DNA from: 66-474 sp964489055
GTDB taxonomy: Bacteria > Pseudomonadota > Gammaproteobacteria > Xanthomonadales > Rhodanobacteraceae
Assembly (NCBI GenBank): GCA_964489055.1
Contig: CAZAXF010000005.1
Coordinates: 1 to 64,000, forward strand
DNA length: 64,000 nucleotides
Direction: 5' to 3'
Within the stretch, counting starts at the first letter, position 1. The number at the start of each line of letters is the position of its first letter. Below the pieces are notes generated by a model. That model had not been told where the DNA came from. It saw only the letters and a program-made list of their open reading frames with translations, and made no database searches. Of the stretch, positions 19,076 through 27,709 are shown in pieces. A program made the translations under genes and the position numbers.

Positions 19076-19744
19076 TCACGCCACCACCACCATGGGCACG
19101 TCATTGGTACGGACCTGCTTGTCGTTCAAGTACAGCGTCGACTGCACGGTGTAGCGGCCTTCCTGGATGCCCTTGGGCAGGGTGAACTGGAAGCTGGTTT
19201 CGTACTCGCCGGTGCCGTTGATCGCATCGGCCTGCTTGGTCACCGTGGTGAGTTTCTTCCCGCTGGGCGAAAACAGCGTCAGTTGTTCCCGGAGCTGCGG
19301 CTGGGCGCCGTCGGTGCCGCGCAGGACCGTGATCCGCGACTGCATCGTCGCCTGGCTGCCGGCGCGCACGGTCTCGCCGGGTACCAGCTGGCTCTGGTAC
19401 GCGTCGACGGTGCTGGTGGTGGGCAGCGCGCCGCGCTCGTGCTGGTACTGGGCTTCGACCGCCTGCGCACTGCGGATCTTGCGTACGTGGTAGTTGTAGG
19501 CCATGCACGCGAATGCGCCGATGCCCGCACCGATCAGCGCCCCGGCCGCGTGTCCCTTGCCCTTGCCGAAGAACGAACCGGCCAGCGCGCCGATGCCGCT
19601 GGCGACCCCGACGTTGCAATGATGCGACCCGGTATCGCCGGTACCGGCTTGCCTGGTATCGCCGACCTGCGCACAACCGCCCAGCAACGCCAGCACGCAG
19701 ATTGCGCCGGCAACACTGGCACCGCGAAATCCGAACGTTTGCAT
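19076..19744 (-). CDS. Predicted outer-membrane lipoprotein with glycine zipper and beta-rich C-terminal domain
   Basis: This 222-residue protein has a lipoprotein signal peptide with lipobox LGGC (Cys24) and Ala at +2, which favours the outer membrane. Residues about 45-82 form a glycine-zipper membrane segment (GVASGIGALAGSFFGKGKG, then GALIGAGIGAF). Residues 100-222 look like a beta sandwich with regular strands, for example MQSRITVLRG and EYETSFQFTLP. I do not recognise a named family. It lies between the two T6SS kinase genes, 13 bases after kinase 2. No canonical TssJ, the small T6SS outer-membrane lipoprotein that holds TssM, is seen elsewhere in this locus, so this protein is the best candidate for that role. 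It is longer than TssJ, has an extra glycine zipper, and this assignment is inference only. Confidence 0.72.
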   Translation of the reverse strand: MQTFGFRGASVAGAICVLALLGGCAQVGDTRQAGTGDTGSHHCNVGVASGIGALAGSFFGKGKGHAAGALIGAGIGAFACMAYNYHVRKIRSAQAVEAQYQHERGALPTTSTVDAYQSQLVPGETVRAGSQATMQSRITVLRGTDGAQPQLREQLTLFSPSGKKLTTVTKQADAINGTGEYETSFQFTLPKGIQEGRYTVQSTLYLNDKQVRTNDVPMVVVA

Positions 19745-19757
19745 GACCTTCCCTCCC

Positions 19758-21746
19758 TCAGTGGATCTGGATGTTGCCCATGGCCCGCTTTTGCGCCTGC
19801 TGCGCCTGTCGCAGCAGCCGCCCGGCAGCGGGATCGCCCGGGTTCACCTGCAGCGCCGCCTGCGCGTTGGCAATGGCGGCAGAATACTTCTGTTGTGCGT
19901 AGTTCTGCCGGCCCTGCCGGATCAATCGCGCCGCCACGTTCTGCATCCGCGCCTTCGACTCGGCGATTGCCTGCTGCTCCTTGCGGGCGGCCTCCTGCGC
20001 GGCCGCCTTGTCGGCCGCGGCCTGCCCGCCGTCGCCCGTGGCGTTTTTCGAAGGGGTCGTTGCGACCTGCGCGGGTTTGGCCGGATGTTCCAGCTCGTGT
20101 TTCTCCTCGGCGATGGTGGCGCGCTTCAATTCCAGTTTCGGCAGGAACAGGCCCAGCTTGTCCGTCATCGTGAACACGCGTTGCGCCGAGGCGAAGTCGC
20201 GGTGGCCCTTGGCCGGGTTCCAGTACGCGTCGACGCGCTGCAGCAAGAATCGCTGCACGACATCGGCATGCTCGATCAGCAGTTGCTTGCGCTGCGCATT
20301 GTCCAGGCCGGCAAGCGCGGCAATGGCCTGCGTCTCGCTGGTGTAGTGCCCCGGCTGGTCTGGCTGGAAGCGTGCGACCACCTGGGCCACGTGACGCACA
20401 CTCAATTCGTGCCGGATCCCCCAGCCCGCGGCGGCCAGCAGCAACAGCACCAGCGCCGCCCAGGCCAGCGGCCGCCCGACGCGTTCGCGCCAGCCGATGT
20501 CGCGCAGGCCCTCGACCACCTGGATCACCGTCTGGGTGCGACGTTTCGCATCCAGGGCCACGGCGTCGGCCAGTGCCTTGTTCTGGCGCTTGGTCAGACC
20601 ATGCACGCGCGGCGGGCTCAGGCCTTCCTTCAGCGCCACCTCGGCGCTCTTCTTGTCGAACGGATGCTTGCCCGTCAACAGTTCGTACACCACGCACCCG
20701 AACGCGTAGATGTCGTCGGTCGGCCGCGGCTCGGCGCCCCGCAGCATCTCCAGGCTCGCGTACGATGGCGTCAACGCGCCCAGTGTGCCCGCGTCGAATA
20801 CCGTCTGCTCCCCGGCCGCCTCCACGAACTTCCCCGCCCGCGCAATCCCGAAGTCGAACACCTTGGCCACGCCGTCGGTGGTCACCATCACGTTCCCGGG
20901 CTTGAAGTCCGAGTGCACCACCCCGGCCGTGTGCGCACGCTTGAGCGCCCAGCCCATGCCTTCGATCAACGGCCGTGCCTTTGCCAGCGGCATGCCATCG
21001 AAGGCCTCTTCCCGGATCAGCGTCTTCAGACTCGTACCGTCGATGTATTCCATCGTCATGAAGACGATGGTTCCATCCTTGTCGAAGTCGTATACCCGCA
21101 CGATGTTGTCGTGCGCCAATTGTTGCGATCGCCGCGATTCGCGCTGCAGCGCGATCAGCGAATCCGGATGCCGGCGGAATTCGTCGTTCAGCACCTTCAC
21201 CGCCACGTACGGGTCGCGATCGCGCGCTTCCACCTTGCGCTCATCGCGTGCCAGGTACACCACGCCCATGCCGCCCCGGCCCAGCTCGCGCTCGAGCAGG
21301 AACCGGCCCTTCAGCAGCATGCCGACGGTGGCGTATTCACCGCCGGCCTCGCCCGCCACGCGCTGCCACGACGAGGTGTTCATGCTGCCCGCCGAGCCTC
21401 CGGTGCCGGTCGACTGCGTCGGTGCCGGACGCGAACGCGGCTGCACGATGGTTCCCTCGGCCAGGTCATCGGCCGTTGCCGCGGATTGGTCGTTGGCCGG
21501 TGCGTCGGCTTGTCCTGCCGATGGCTGTTCCGGGGCCGCTGGCTGCAGGGCCGCAAGCTGCGCCAGCAACGCCTCGGCAAATTCCGGCTCGAAACCGTCG
21601 TTGTCGCGCAGGTGCTTGATCCAGGCGACTTCGCGCAGGTATTGCCGTTCCGGGATTCCGCCGCGTTCGCCCAGCGCATTGCACGCCTCGGGCAACTTCA
21701 GGGTTCCCTCGCGAAGACCGGCAATCAGTGCTCCCAGTGAGGTCAT
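19758..21746 (-). CDS. PpkA-like transmembrane Ser/Thr protein kinase, shorter paralogue
   Basis: This 662-residue protein shares the N-terminal helical domain of the neighbouring kinase (LREGTLKLPE against LREGSLKLPA). Its linker has a single T-x-V-x-P site (Thr99), and its kinase domain is practically the same: Lys184, HSDFKPGN at 278-285 and DFG at 298-300. A membrane helix follows at about 433-455, then a helical, Ala- and Gln-rich C-terminal region with TPR-like character that ends GRLLRQAQQAQKRAMGNIQIH. The SUMF1 domain of the larger paralogue is absent. The two proteins therefore have the same catalytic part but different predicted periplasmic parts, which suggests separate inputs to one phosphorylation output. 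It lies 13 bases after pppA and belongs to the T6SS operon. Confidence 0.93.
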   Translation of the reverse strand: MTSLGALIAGLREGTLKLPEACNALGERGGIPERQYLREVAWIKHLRDNDGFEPEFAEALLAQLAALQPAAPEQPSAGQADAPANDQSAATADDLAEGTIVQPRSRPAPTQSTGTGGSAGSMNTSSWQRVAGEAGGEYATVGMLLKGRFLLERELGRGGMGVVYLARDERKVEARDRDPYVAVKVLNDEFRRHPDSLIALQRESRRSQQLAHDNIVRVYDFDKDGTIVFMTMEYIDGTSLKTLIREEAFDGMPLAKARPLIEGMGWALKRAHTAGVVHSDFKPGNVMVTTDGVAKVFDFGIARAGKFVEAAGEQTVFDAGTLGALTPSYASLEMLRGAEPRPTDDIYAFGCVVYELLTGKHPFDKKSAEVALKEGLSPPRVHGLTKRQNKALADAVALDAKRRTQTVIQVVEGLRDIGWRERVGRPLAWAALVLLLLAAAGWGIRHELSVRHVAQVVARFQPDQPGHYTSETQAIAALAGLDNAQRKQLLIEHADVVQRFLLQRVDAYWNPAKGHRDFASAQRVFTMTDKLGLFLPKLELKRATIAEEKHELEHPAKPAQVATTPSKNATGDGGQAAADKAAAQEAARKEQQAIAESKARMQNVAARLIRQGRQNYAQQKYSAAIANAQAALQVNPGDPAAGRLLRQAQQAQKRAMGNIQIH
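20556..21395. repeat. Kinase-domain segment nearly identical to 17647-18486
   Basis: This is the partner copy of the probable conversion tract. Its upstream limit falls at the start of the kinase domain's N-terminal MNTSSW lead (21383) and its downstream limit lies just after the kinase domain, so the tract covers the catalytic unit almost exactly. Confidence 0.93.
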
Positions 21747-21759
21747 TGCGACATGATTC

Positions 21760-22473
21760 TCAGTCCTGCAGGCGCACGATCACGGCGGACACGTTGTCGC
21801 GCGCCGCCCGACTCAGCGTGGTCTCGAACACCTCGTCCAGCACCGATGCGGGCGAGCTGTGCGCGCGGCACACCGCGTCGATTTCCGCGTCCGACATTTC
21901 CTTGTTGACGCCGTCGGAACAGAGCACGAATTCGGTACCGGGCCGGTTGTCGGCCACCACCCAGTCGACGAACAACGATTCCTCGGCGCCGATGGCACGG
22001 GTCAGCGCGCCGCCATTCGGCTGCGCCGGTGCGCCGCCGAACTGGGTCACGTCCTCCTTGACCCCGTAGACGTGGTCGCGGGTGATCTGCGAAAGGCGCC
22101 CGTCCTCGTACACGTAGGCACGGCTGTCGCCGACCCAGCCGCACAGCATGAAGTCCCGGTCGTGCACCAGTACCACCACGGTCGAGCCGATGATGTCGCT
22201 GCCGCGTTGCTGCGCGGTGCGCCGCAGCTCGGTGTTGATGCCCACCAGGGTGTCCTCGATCGCCTCGATGAAATCGAACACGTTGCGATCGCGGGGCAGC
22301 GCGGCCAGTCTCTCGACGATCATGCCGCTGGCGTAGTCACCGGCGGCATGTCCGCCGAGTCCGTCGGCGACCACCCACAGGCCGGCCTCGTCGCGCACCA
22401 GGATGGCATCCTCGTTGCGACGGCGGACCTTGCCGGTGTCGGTGCGACCGGCCGACTGGAAATGCATTGTCAT
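21760..22473 (-). CDS. pppA: PP2C-type Ser/Thr protein phosphatase PppA
   Basis: This 237-residue protein has the whole set of PP2C motifs in order: RRRNEDA (metal and phosphate binding), VVADGLGGHAAG, GSTVVVLV, WVGDSRAY, CSDGVNKEM and RDNVSAVIV. It should remove phosphate from phospho-threonine with two divalent metals. In T6SS loci of this type PppA reverses PpkA phosphorylation of the FHA protein or of TssL and returns the machine to the off state. ATG 22473 overlaps the stop of the TagF gene in ATGA and follows a GAGGTGGGG ribosome site; the in-frame sequence further upstream is inside that gene and is rejected. Confidence 0.95.
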   Translation of the reverse strand: MTMHFQSAGRTDTGKVRRRNEDAILVRDEAGLWVVADGLGGHAAGDYASGMIVERLAALPRDRNVFDFIEAIEDTLVGINTELRRTAQQRGSDIIGSTVVVLVHDRDFMLCGWVGDSRAYVYEDGRLSQITRDHVYGVKEDVTQFGGAPAQPNGGALTRAIGAEESLFVDWVVADNRPGTEFVLCSDGVNKEMSDAEIDAVCRAHSSPASVLDEVFETTLSRAARDNVSAVIVRLQD

Positions 22474-24164
22474 GTCCCCACCTCGATCACGGCCACAGGC
22501 CACTGCGGGCGGTCCGTCCCCAGCCCGGCGGCCGCCGCGATGCGCGCGCACGCTTCCTCGCCGGTGTCGGCCGCCAGACAGGTGGCGAGTGATGGCGCCG
22601 GGACGCGCATGAGTGTATCAGTGGCCAGCAGCACCAGCCGGTCGCCCGGCGCGGTGAGGCAGCGGATTTCATCGCAGCGCGGCCCGCCTGCGCAGCCAAG
22701 CCCCGGCGTGGGCATGGCCCGCCGCTCCGACAGCACGCCGGTCAGGTCGCCCGGGCGCACGGTGTCGGCTTCATCGGACGGTACTTCGGGCCCGGCATCC
22801 TCGAACAACGGGCGCAACTGGCCGCGTCGCCAGTGCCAGGCGCCGGCCGCGCCCACGCGCAGCAAGGTCGCCTGCCCGGCGTCCAGGCGCAACACCACGG
22901 CCGCGCCGTCCTCGGGGACCGGATTGACCAGGTCCTCGCCGCGCTCGCGCAACGGTGCGTGCAGGGCCAGCAACCGCTCGCGCCACTGCGGCGCGTCCTG
23001 CGGTGCGGCGTCGGCCAGCGCCTCGCCGACCCGCGCGGCCGCCTGGCGTCGCGGATCGGGCGGGCCGTTGTCGGCCGCGAGCACGGTGAGCGCGCCCGCC
23101 TGCCGGAACAACACACCGGCGTTCGTTGACGTGCCTGTCGCCGGCGCAGGCTGCGTGATCGAATCGTCGCGATCCGGCGCATCCATGAGTCCCCGCGTGG
23201 ACTCCGCATCGCCGGGCACGAGCGTGTCACGCGGGGCCGCATCGGCGGCGTCCGGTGGCGTTGCGCGCGGTGGAGGCGCCAGCAGGTCGTCGATCGTGGA
23301 GGCCTGCGCGGCGGCCGGCGCCGCCGCGGTGCCGGCGCCGGCATCGATACCCGCCGTATCCGGGAGCAGGTCGGACAGCACGTCGTCCAGGTCGTCCGGG
23401 AGCCTGGCCGCGGTCGCCTGCGGCCGCGGAATCGCGCCGGGTGCGTCCACCCTCCCTTGCGTGTGCCAGTCGGCGGGCGCCAGCGAAGCATCCAGGAACG
23501 CCGCGTAGTCCTGAGGCCGCGGCAGCCCGTGCGTGAGCAGCGCACTGGAGGGAACGCGCGCACCACCGGTGGTCCACCACAGGCAGCCATCGTCGGTATC
23601 CATGCAGGTGGTCAGCCACACCTTCAGCAGCGGATCCTCGCCGGACGGAATCCAGCCGGTCCGAAGGACCGCCGCCTGCGTCCAGTCACCCGACTCCGGC
23701 GACGTCGCGCCGCCGCCGGCCAGCCATTCGACCGGCGCGGGGAGTGCCGCGACCGCCGCGTCGAATGCATCGGCGGTCGAAGTCGCGTCGGCACCGCGGC
23801 ACACGCGCTCCAGTGCGCCGAACCAGCCCGCCCCCGTGCGCACGATGCGGCCGAATGCATCGGCGTCGGTGAGTGGGCAGGCCAGCACCATCGGGAAGCC
23901 CCGCCCGACGCGGTCGACCGACGGACCGGTCACACCCACCCAGGCCTGCACGCCGCACACGCCCGGCATCAGTGCGAAGCGCCACACCGGGGCGTTCTGC
24001 CATACGCCGTGCCAGGCTTCGCCGAGCGCGGTGCGCGCCGCGCTGACGGCGGCCTCGAAGCCCGCATCCCAGGCCGACACGAAGGCGGTGGGCAGGCGCC
24101 GCTGGACGAAATCACCCACGCCGGGAAGCTTGCCGAAAAACCCTGTGCTGCCCGGTCCGGCCAT
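22470..24164 (-). CDS. tagF: TagF domain fused to a degenerate PP2C-like domain
   Basis: Residues 1-215 of this 564-residue protein are a TagF (ImpM) domain: TGFFGKLPGVGDFVQRRLP at the N terminus, RFALMPGVCG and VGRGFPMVLACPL. TagF is a post-translational repressor of T6SS assembly. After an Ala/Asp/Pro-rich linker (about 220-345), residues 350-564 follow the PP2C fold strand by strand: LTVLAADNG for VVADGxGG, VGAAGAWHWRRGQL for VGDSRAYVYEDGRL, and VLLATDTL for VLCSDGV. The metal ligand of the GDSR motif is lost, as is that of the final RDN motif. I infer a pseudophosphatase. TagF-PppA fusions are known in Agrobacterium; here an intact separate PppA follows as well, overlapping by ATGA. ATG 24164 lies four bases after the tssM stop. 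Confidence 0.9.
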   Translation of the reverse strand: MAGPGSTGFFGKLPGVGDFVQRRLPTAFVSAWDAGFEAAVSAARTALGEAWHGVWQNAPVWRFALMPGVCGVQAWVGVTGPSVDRVGRGFPMVLACPLTDADAFGRIVRTGAGWFGALERVCRGADATSTADAFDAAVAALPAPVEWLAGGGATSPESGDWTQAAVLRTGWIPSGEDPLLKVWLTTCMDTDDGCLWWTTGGARVPSSALLTHGLPRPQDYAAFLDASLAPADWHTQGRVDAPGAIPRPQATAARLPDDLDDVLSDLLPDTAGIDAGAGTAAAPAAAQASTIDDLLAPPPRATPPDAADAAPRDTLVPGDAESTRGLMDAPDRDDSITQPAPATGTSTNAGVLFRQAGALTVLAADNGPPDPRRQAAARVGEALADAAPQDAPQWRERLLALHAPLRERGEDLVNPVPEDGAAVVLRLDAGQATLLRVGAAGAWHWRRGQLRPLFEDAGPEVPSDEADTVRPGDLTGVLSERRAMPTPGLGCAGGPRCDEIRCLTAPGDRLVLLATDTLMRVPAPSLATCLAADTGEEACARIAAAAGLGTDRPQWPVAVIEVGT

Positions 24165-24168
24165 GTGC

Positions 24169-27100
24169 TTATCCCCCGCACCGGAACCGCTGCACGGCCT
24201 TGTTGAGGAAGGGATTCTTCAGGCTTCCGGCAACGATCACCAGCTTGGCCACGTGGCCGCCGAAATTGAAGGTGGCAAGGTAACGAAGGTCGGACTGCTT
24301 TTGCAGCTGCGCCGCGTGCAGGGCATGGAACAAAGCCCAGTCCCCGGAGTAGCTGAAGGTGCTGAGCAGGTTGCCCGAATCATCCCAGGCCGACACCTTC
24401 ACCAGCCCGGGCTTGGGCCCGGGCCACTTCATGTTCATCCGGGTGGCGCCGCCCGGGCTGTAGGTGAAGGCCTGCCCGTCCACGTCAATGGCGAACTTGC
24501 CGATGCCTGCGCCGAGCTGGGGATCGGCGACGCTGAAGTCCACCTGCGGCTGGTTTGACCCCTGGTGGAAATACATTTGCTTGATCTCGTCGGCCAGTTG
24601 CATCTCGCGCAGCATGCCGGGCGGCCCCTTGACCGCACCGGGCCCGGACTTCCACTTCCAGTACTTGCCGCTGGCATCGACCAGCTTGGACAAGGTCTGG
24701 TTGTAGTACTGGTCGAAGCTGCCGCCGTAGCCAAACAGGCCGGCGAAGTTCTGCAGCGGGATGTCCTTGCTGCTGGACGGATTGAACGGGAAGCGACCGT
24801 GGGTGAACTGAGCACAGTTCTTGCCCACGGCCTGCTTGAACTGCTTGCCCAGCGCGCTCTTGGTGCCGCTGGCGATCATGGCCTGGCTCTCGCCGGTCAG
24901 CGCCGCCAGCCAGGTCGATACGGGAGACGGCAACTGCTCGACCTGCTGCTGGGCCAGCAGCAACTGCGGATTGGGCTGGCCGGCGGCGTTGGTGAAGTCG
25001 CTCATGGTCAGCAGTGTCTTGCTGAGCTGGCCGATCGCGGACAGGGTCTGGTCGATCGGCGCGGCGCCGGCGCCCCCTGCGGTCAGCTTGTCGATGGCCT
25101 CGAAGTGCGCGCTGATGGCGTCACCCGGTTTTGCCGCCGGCGCGTTGCCACCACCGCCCTGCGAGTCGGCCAACACCCGCGTCAACGCGTTCTGGGTGGC
25201 CTTCTGGCGCGCGCGACGTCCGGCAAGTTCTTTCGCCGCCGCCTCGGCTTTCTTGTCGCCCGCTTCGCCGGGTTCGCGCAACATGTTGCTGGTGTTTTCG
25301 GCCACGATCTTCAGCAACGCCTTCAGCGGCGAACTCGGTCCGGCCAGCTTGGCGGCCACCGCGCTGGCGGTCTGGATGTCGCCTATGGGCTGCAGCGCCA
25401 GGTCATCGAGCAGGCCGTCCCAATGCTTGATGTAGTCCTGCTCGTACAGCGCCAGCACCTGCTGCTGCATGCGCGCGCGCGAAAGGGCGTCCATGTGCGT
25501 GGCGCCGAACACCCAGTCGTCCTTGGCAAACTGGTCCACCGCCTCGGCGATGCCCTTGTCCACCTGGTTCTTGAACACCGGCTGCGTGTACAGTGCCGGC
25601 AGCGGTTTGGACAGCGGCACGCCGCTCTTGCGGCGGAACACGTTGCCGAGCAGGCCCAGCTCCTTGTCCAGGTTCAGCACCGGATCGCTGGATGCCGATT
25701 CCTTCAGCTTCAGGTTGCCGTAGACCAGGGTCGCCAGGTCGGCCGTCTTCAGCGTCGCGCGCGCCTGCGCCACCAGGCCCTTGTCCAGCGGGATCGCGCG
25801 CAGCTTCGCCGGATCCTGTACCAGCACCTCGAACTGTTTTTGCAGCGCCTGCTGCAGCACGGTGTCATCGGGAAAGATGCGGTTCCATTCGATGTTGGTC
25901 AGGGCCACCAGCTGGTCGACGTCGCGGTGCGCGGGTTCACCCAGCATCAGGTAGCCCTTGAGGTAGTAGTAGAGCGCCTGCGGATTGTCGGCGCTGCCGG
26001 AAAGGCCGTTGCGGAAGCGCATCGCCACACCCGGCAGCAACAGCGCATTGAGTTCGCGCAGGTACGCGCCGTGCACTTCGCGGCCCACGGCATTGCCCTG
26101 GTAGAGGCCAAAGCGCATCAGCCACGGCACGTGGCCCTTGTACTGTTGCGCCACGGCTTCGACCGAATCCATCGCGTCCAGCCGCTGCAGCGCCTGCGCG
26201 AAATAGGTCTTGTCGGTCGCGGCGCCGGTGAGGTCGGCCTTGGCCGGATACTTGGCAACCGCCTGCTGCACCTGCTTCAGGTAGGCGCGGTTGCGCCCGT
26301 AGCTGGTGAAGAGCGCGGCCAGCAGCAGCACCGTCACCAGCAGCACACCGGCGTAGGCCGCGGCCTGCAGCAACACCTTGCGGCGTTCCAGTTTCGGATC
26401 GGTGCCCGCGAAGCCCGATTCATGGAACAGCACGTCCTTGAGCAGGCGTTCCACGAAGAATGTCCGCGGCTTGGCACCGGATGGCTGCACCCGCGCGGCA
26501 TCGAGCCCGAAGGTGCGCGCCACCGCGCCCATCATGCGATCGATCGGCGTGCCTTCCTGGGTGCCCGAGGTCAGGTACACGCCGCGCAGGAGTGGTGGCG
26601 TGCCGTACTCGTGGCTGCTGAACACGCCTTCCACGAACTGGCGCACGATCTCGCGCAACGATCCCATCTGCAGCGGGAACGAGAGCACCGCCGCGCGCCG
26701 GTTGCGGTCGCGCTCGTCGTACAGCCGGTCGAGCACGCGCGCGTTGAGCTGGTCGATCAACAGGTCGAATTCGCCCGCGAACGCGCCGGCCGCGCTGCCG
26801 TCCATGGTCTGCGCCACGGGAAACGACATGCCCCACACCTGGCTGCGCTGCTCGGCATCCAGGTTGTCGAAAAATTCGGTGAAGCCGGCCACCAGATCGC
26901 ACTTGGTCAGCACCAGGTACACCGGCACGCCGATCCGGAGCTGTTCGCCCAGTTCGTCCAGGCGCCGGCGCACCGCGGCAATGTGGGCCTTGAGGCCCGT
27001 GGCATCGAGCGTCAACAGGTCCGACACGCTCATCGCCACCATCACGCCGTTGATGGGGCGCCGCTTGCGGTAGCGCCGCAGCAGCTTCAGGAATTCGGCC

Positions 27101-27705
27101 CAGGCGCCGGCATCGGCGGTGCGGTCCGAATCCTGCGTGGTGTAGCGCCCGGCGGTGTCCAGGAACACCGCCTCGTCGGTGAACCACCAGTCGCAGTTGC
27201 GGGTGCCGCCGATGCCGCGCAGCGCATCCTTTCCGAAGCGTTCGGACAGCGGAAAATGCAATCCGGAATTTTGCACCAGCGTGCTCTTGCCCGAACCCGG
27301 CGGGCCGATCACAACGTACCAGGGCAGCGTGTACAGGTTGCCGCCGCCGTGACGGCGCCTGCGCAGGGTTTCGACCGCCTCGCGAAAGCGCGACTGCAGC
27401 TGGGTGCGTTCATCCTCGCTGCGCGTGTCCTGGTCGCCGGCAGGCGGCGGCGCCTCCTGGGCGGCGACTTCGCCGGAAAGCTGTTTCGCCTTGCTGCGCG
27501 CACGCAGTTGCGAGATCTGCAAGCAGATCGCCCAGATCGCGATGATCACCACGATCACCACCAGCCGCACGATCGGGCTGGTCAGCGGCTGGCTGTCGCC
27601 GATGCCGAGGTACGGCCCGCCGAACCACACCAGCAGCGCCAGCAGGATCACCCCGATGAAGGCCCAGAACCATCCGGATTTGCACAAGCCAAGCAGTTTC
27701 TTCAT
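24169..27705 (-). CDS. tssM: Type VI secretion inner-membrane protein TssM (IcmF/VasK)
   Basis: This 1178-residue protein has the full TssM architecture: two N-terminal membrane helices (about 13-28 and 45-65), a cytoplasmic NTPase-like domain with Walker A GPPGSGKS (134-141) and the switch VFLDTAGRYTTQ, a third helix (about 435-455, VLLVTVLLLAALFTSY), and a long periplasmic part. That part ends in the DUF1215-type beta domain, with W-P-G-P and FxYSGDWALF. TssM bridges the envelope and binds TssL and the outer-membrane lipoprotein TssJ. It lies five bases after tssL and four before tagF, inside a tightly packed operon. No truncation is seen. Confidence 0.97.
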   Translation of the reverse strand: MKKLLGLCKSGWFWAFIGVILLALLVWFGGPYLGIGDSQPLTSPIVRLVVIVVIIAIWAICLQISQLRARSKAKQLSGEVAAQEAPPPAGDQDTRSEDERTQLQSRFREAVETLRRRRHGGGNLYTLPWYVVIGPPGSGKSTLVQNSGLHFPLSERFGKDALRGIGGTRNCDWWFTDEAVFLDTAGRYTTQDSDRTADAGAWAEFLKLLRRYRKRRPINGVMVAMSVSDLLTLDATGLKAHIAAVRRRLDELGEQLRIGVPVYLVLTKCDLVAGFTEFFDNLDAEQRSQVWGMSFPVAQTMDGSAAGAFAGEFDLLIDQLNARVLDRLYDERDRNRRAAVLSFPLQMGSLREIVRQFVEGVFSSHEYGTPPLLRGVYLTSGTQEGTPIDRMMGAVARTFGLDAARVQPSGAKPRTFFVERLLKDVLFHESGFAGTDPKLERRKVLLQAAAYAGVLLVTVLLLAALFTSYGRNRAYLKQVQQAVAKYPAKADLTGAATDKTYFAQALQRLDAMDSVEAVAQQYKGHVPWLMRFGLYQGNAVGREVHGAYLRELNALLLPGVAMRFRNGLSGSADNPQALYYYLKGYLMLGEPAHRDVDQLVALTNIEWNRIFPDDTVLQQALQKQFEVLVQDPAKLRAIPLDKGLVAQARATLKTADLATLVYGNLKLKESASSDPVLNLDKELGLLGNVFRRKSGVPLSKPLPALYTQPVFKNQVDKGIAEAVDQFAKDDWVFGATHMDALSRARMQQQVLALYEQDYIKHWDGLLDDLALQPIGDIQTASAVAAKLAGPSSPLKALLKIVAENTSNMLREPGEAGDKKAEAAAKELAGRRARQKATQNALTRVLADSQGGGGNAPAAKPGDAISAHFEAIDKLTAGGAGAAPIDQTLSAIGQLSKTLLTMSDFTNAAGQPNPQLLLAQQQVEQLPSPVSTWLAALTGESQAMIASGTKSALGKQFKQAVGKNCAQFTHGRFPFNPSSSKDIPLQNFAGLFGYGGSFDQYYNQTLSKLVDASGKYWKWKSGPGAVKGPPGMLREMQLADEIKQMYFHQGSNQPQVDFSVADPQLGAGIGKFAIDVDGQAFTYSPGGATRMNMKWPGPKPGLVKVSAWDDSGNLLSTFSYSGDWALFHALHAAQLQKQSDLRYLATFNFGGHVAKLVIVAGSLKNPFLNKAVQRFRCGG

Positions 27706-27709
27706 GGCT

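Noticed and set aside
16945..19185. A plus-strand open frame of about 746 codons opposite kinase 1, partly repeated near 20700
   Set aside because: Both are shadows of the two kinase genes, and their similarity only reflects the converted segment.
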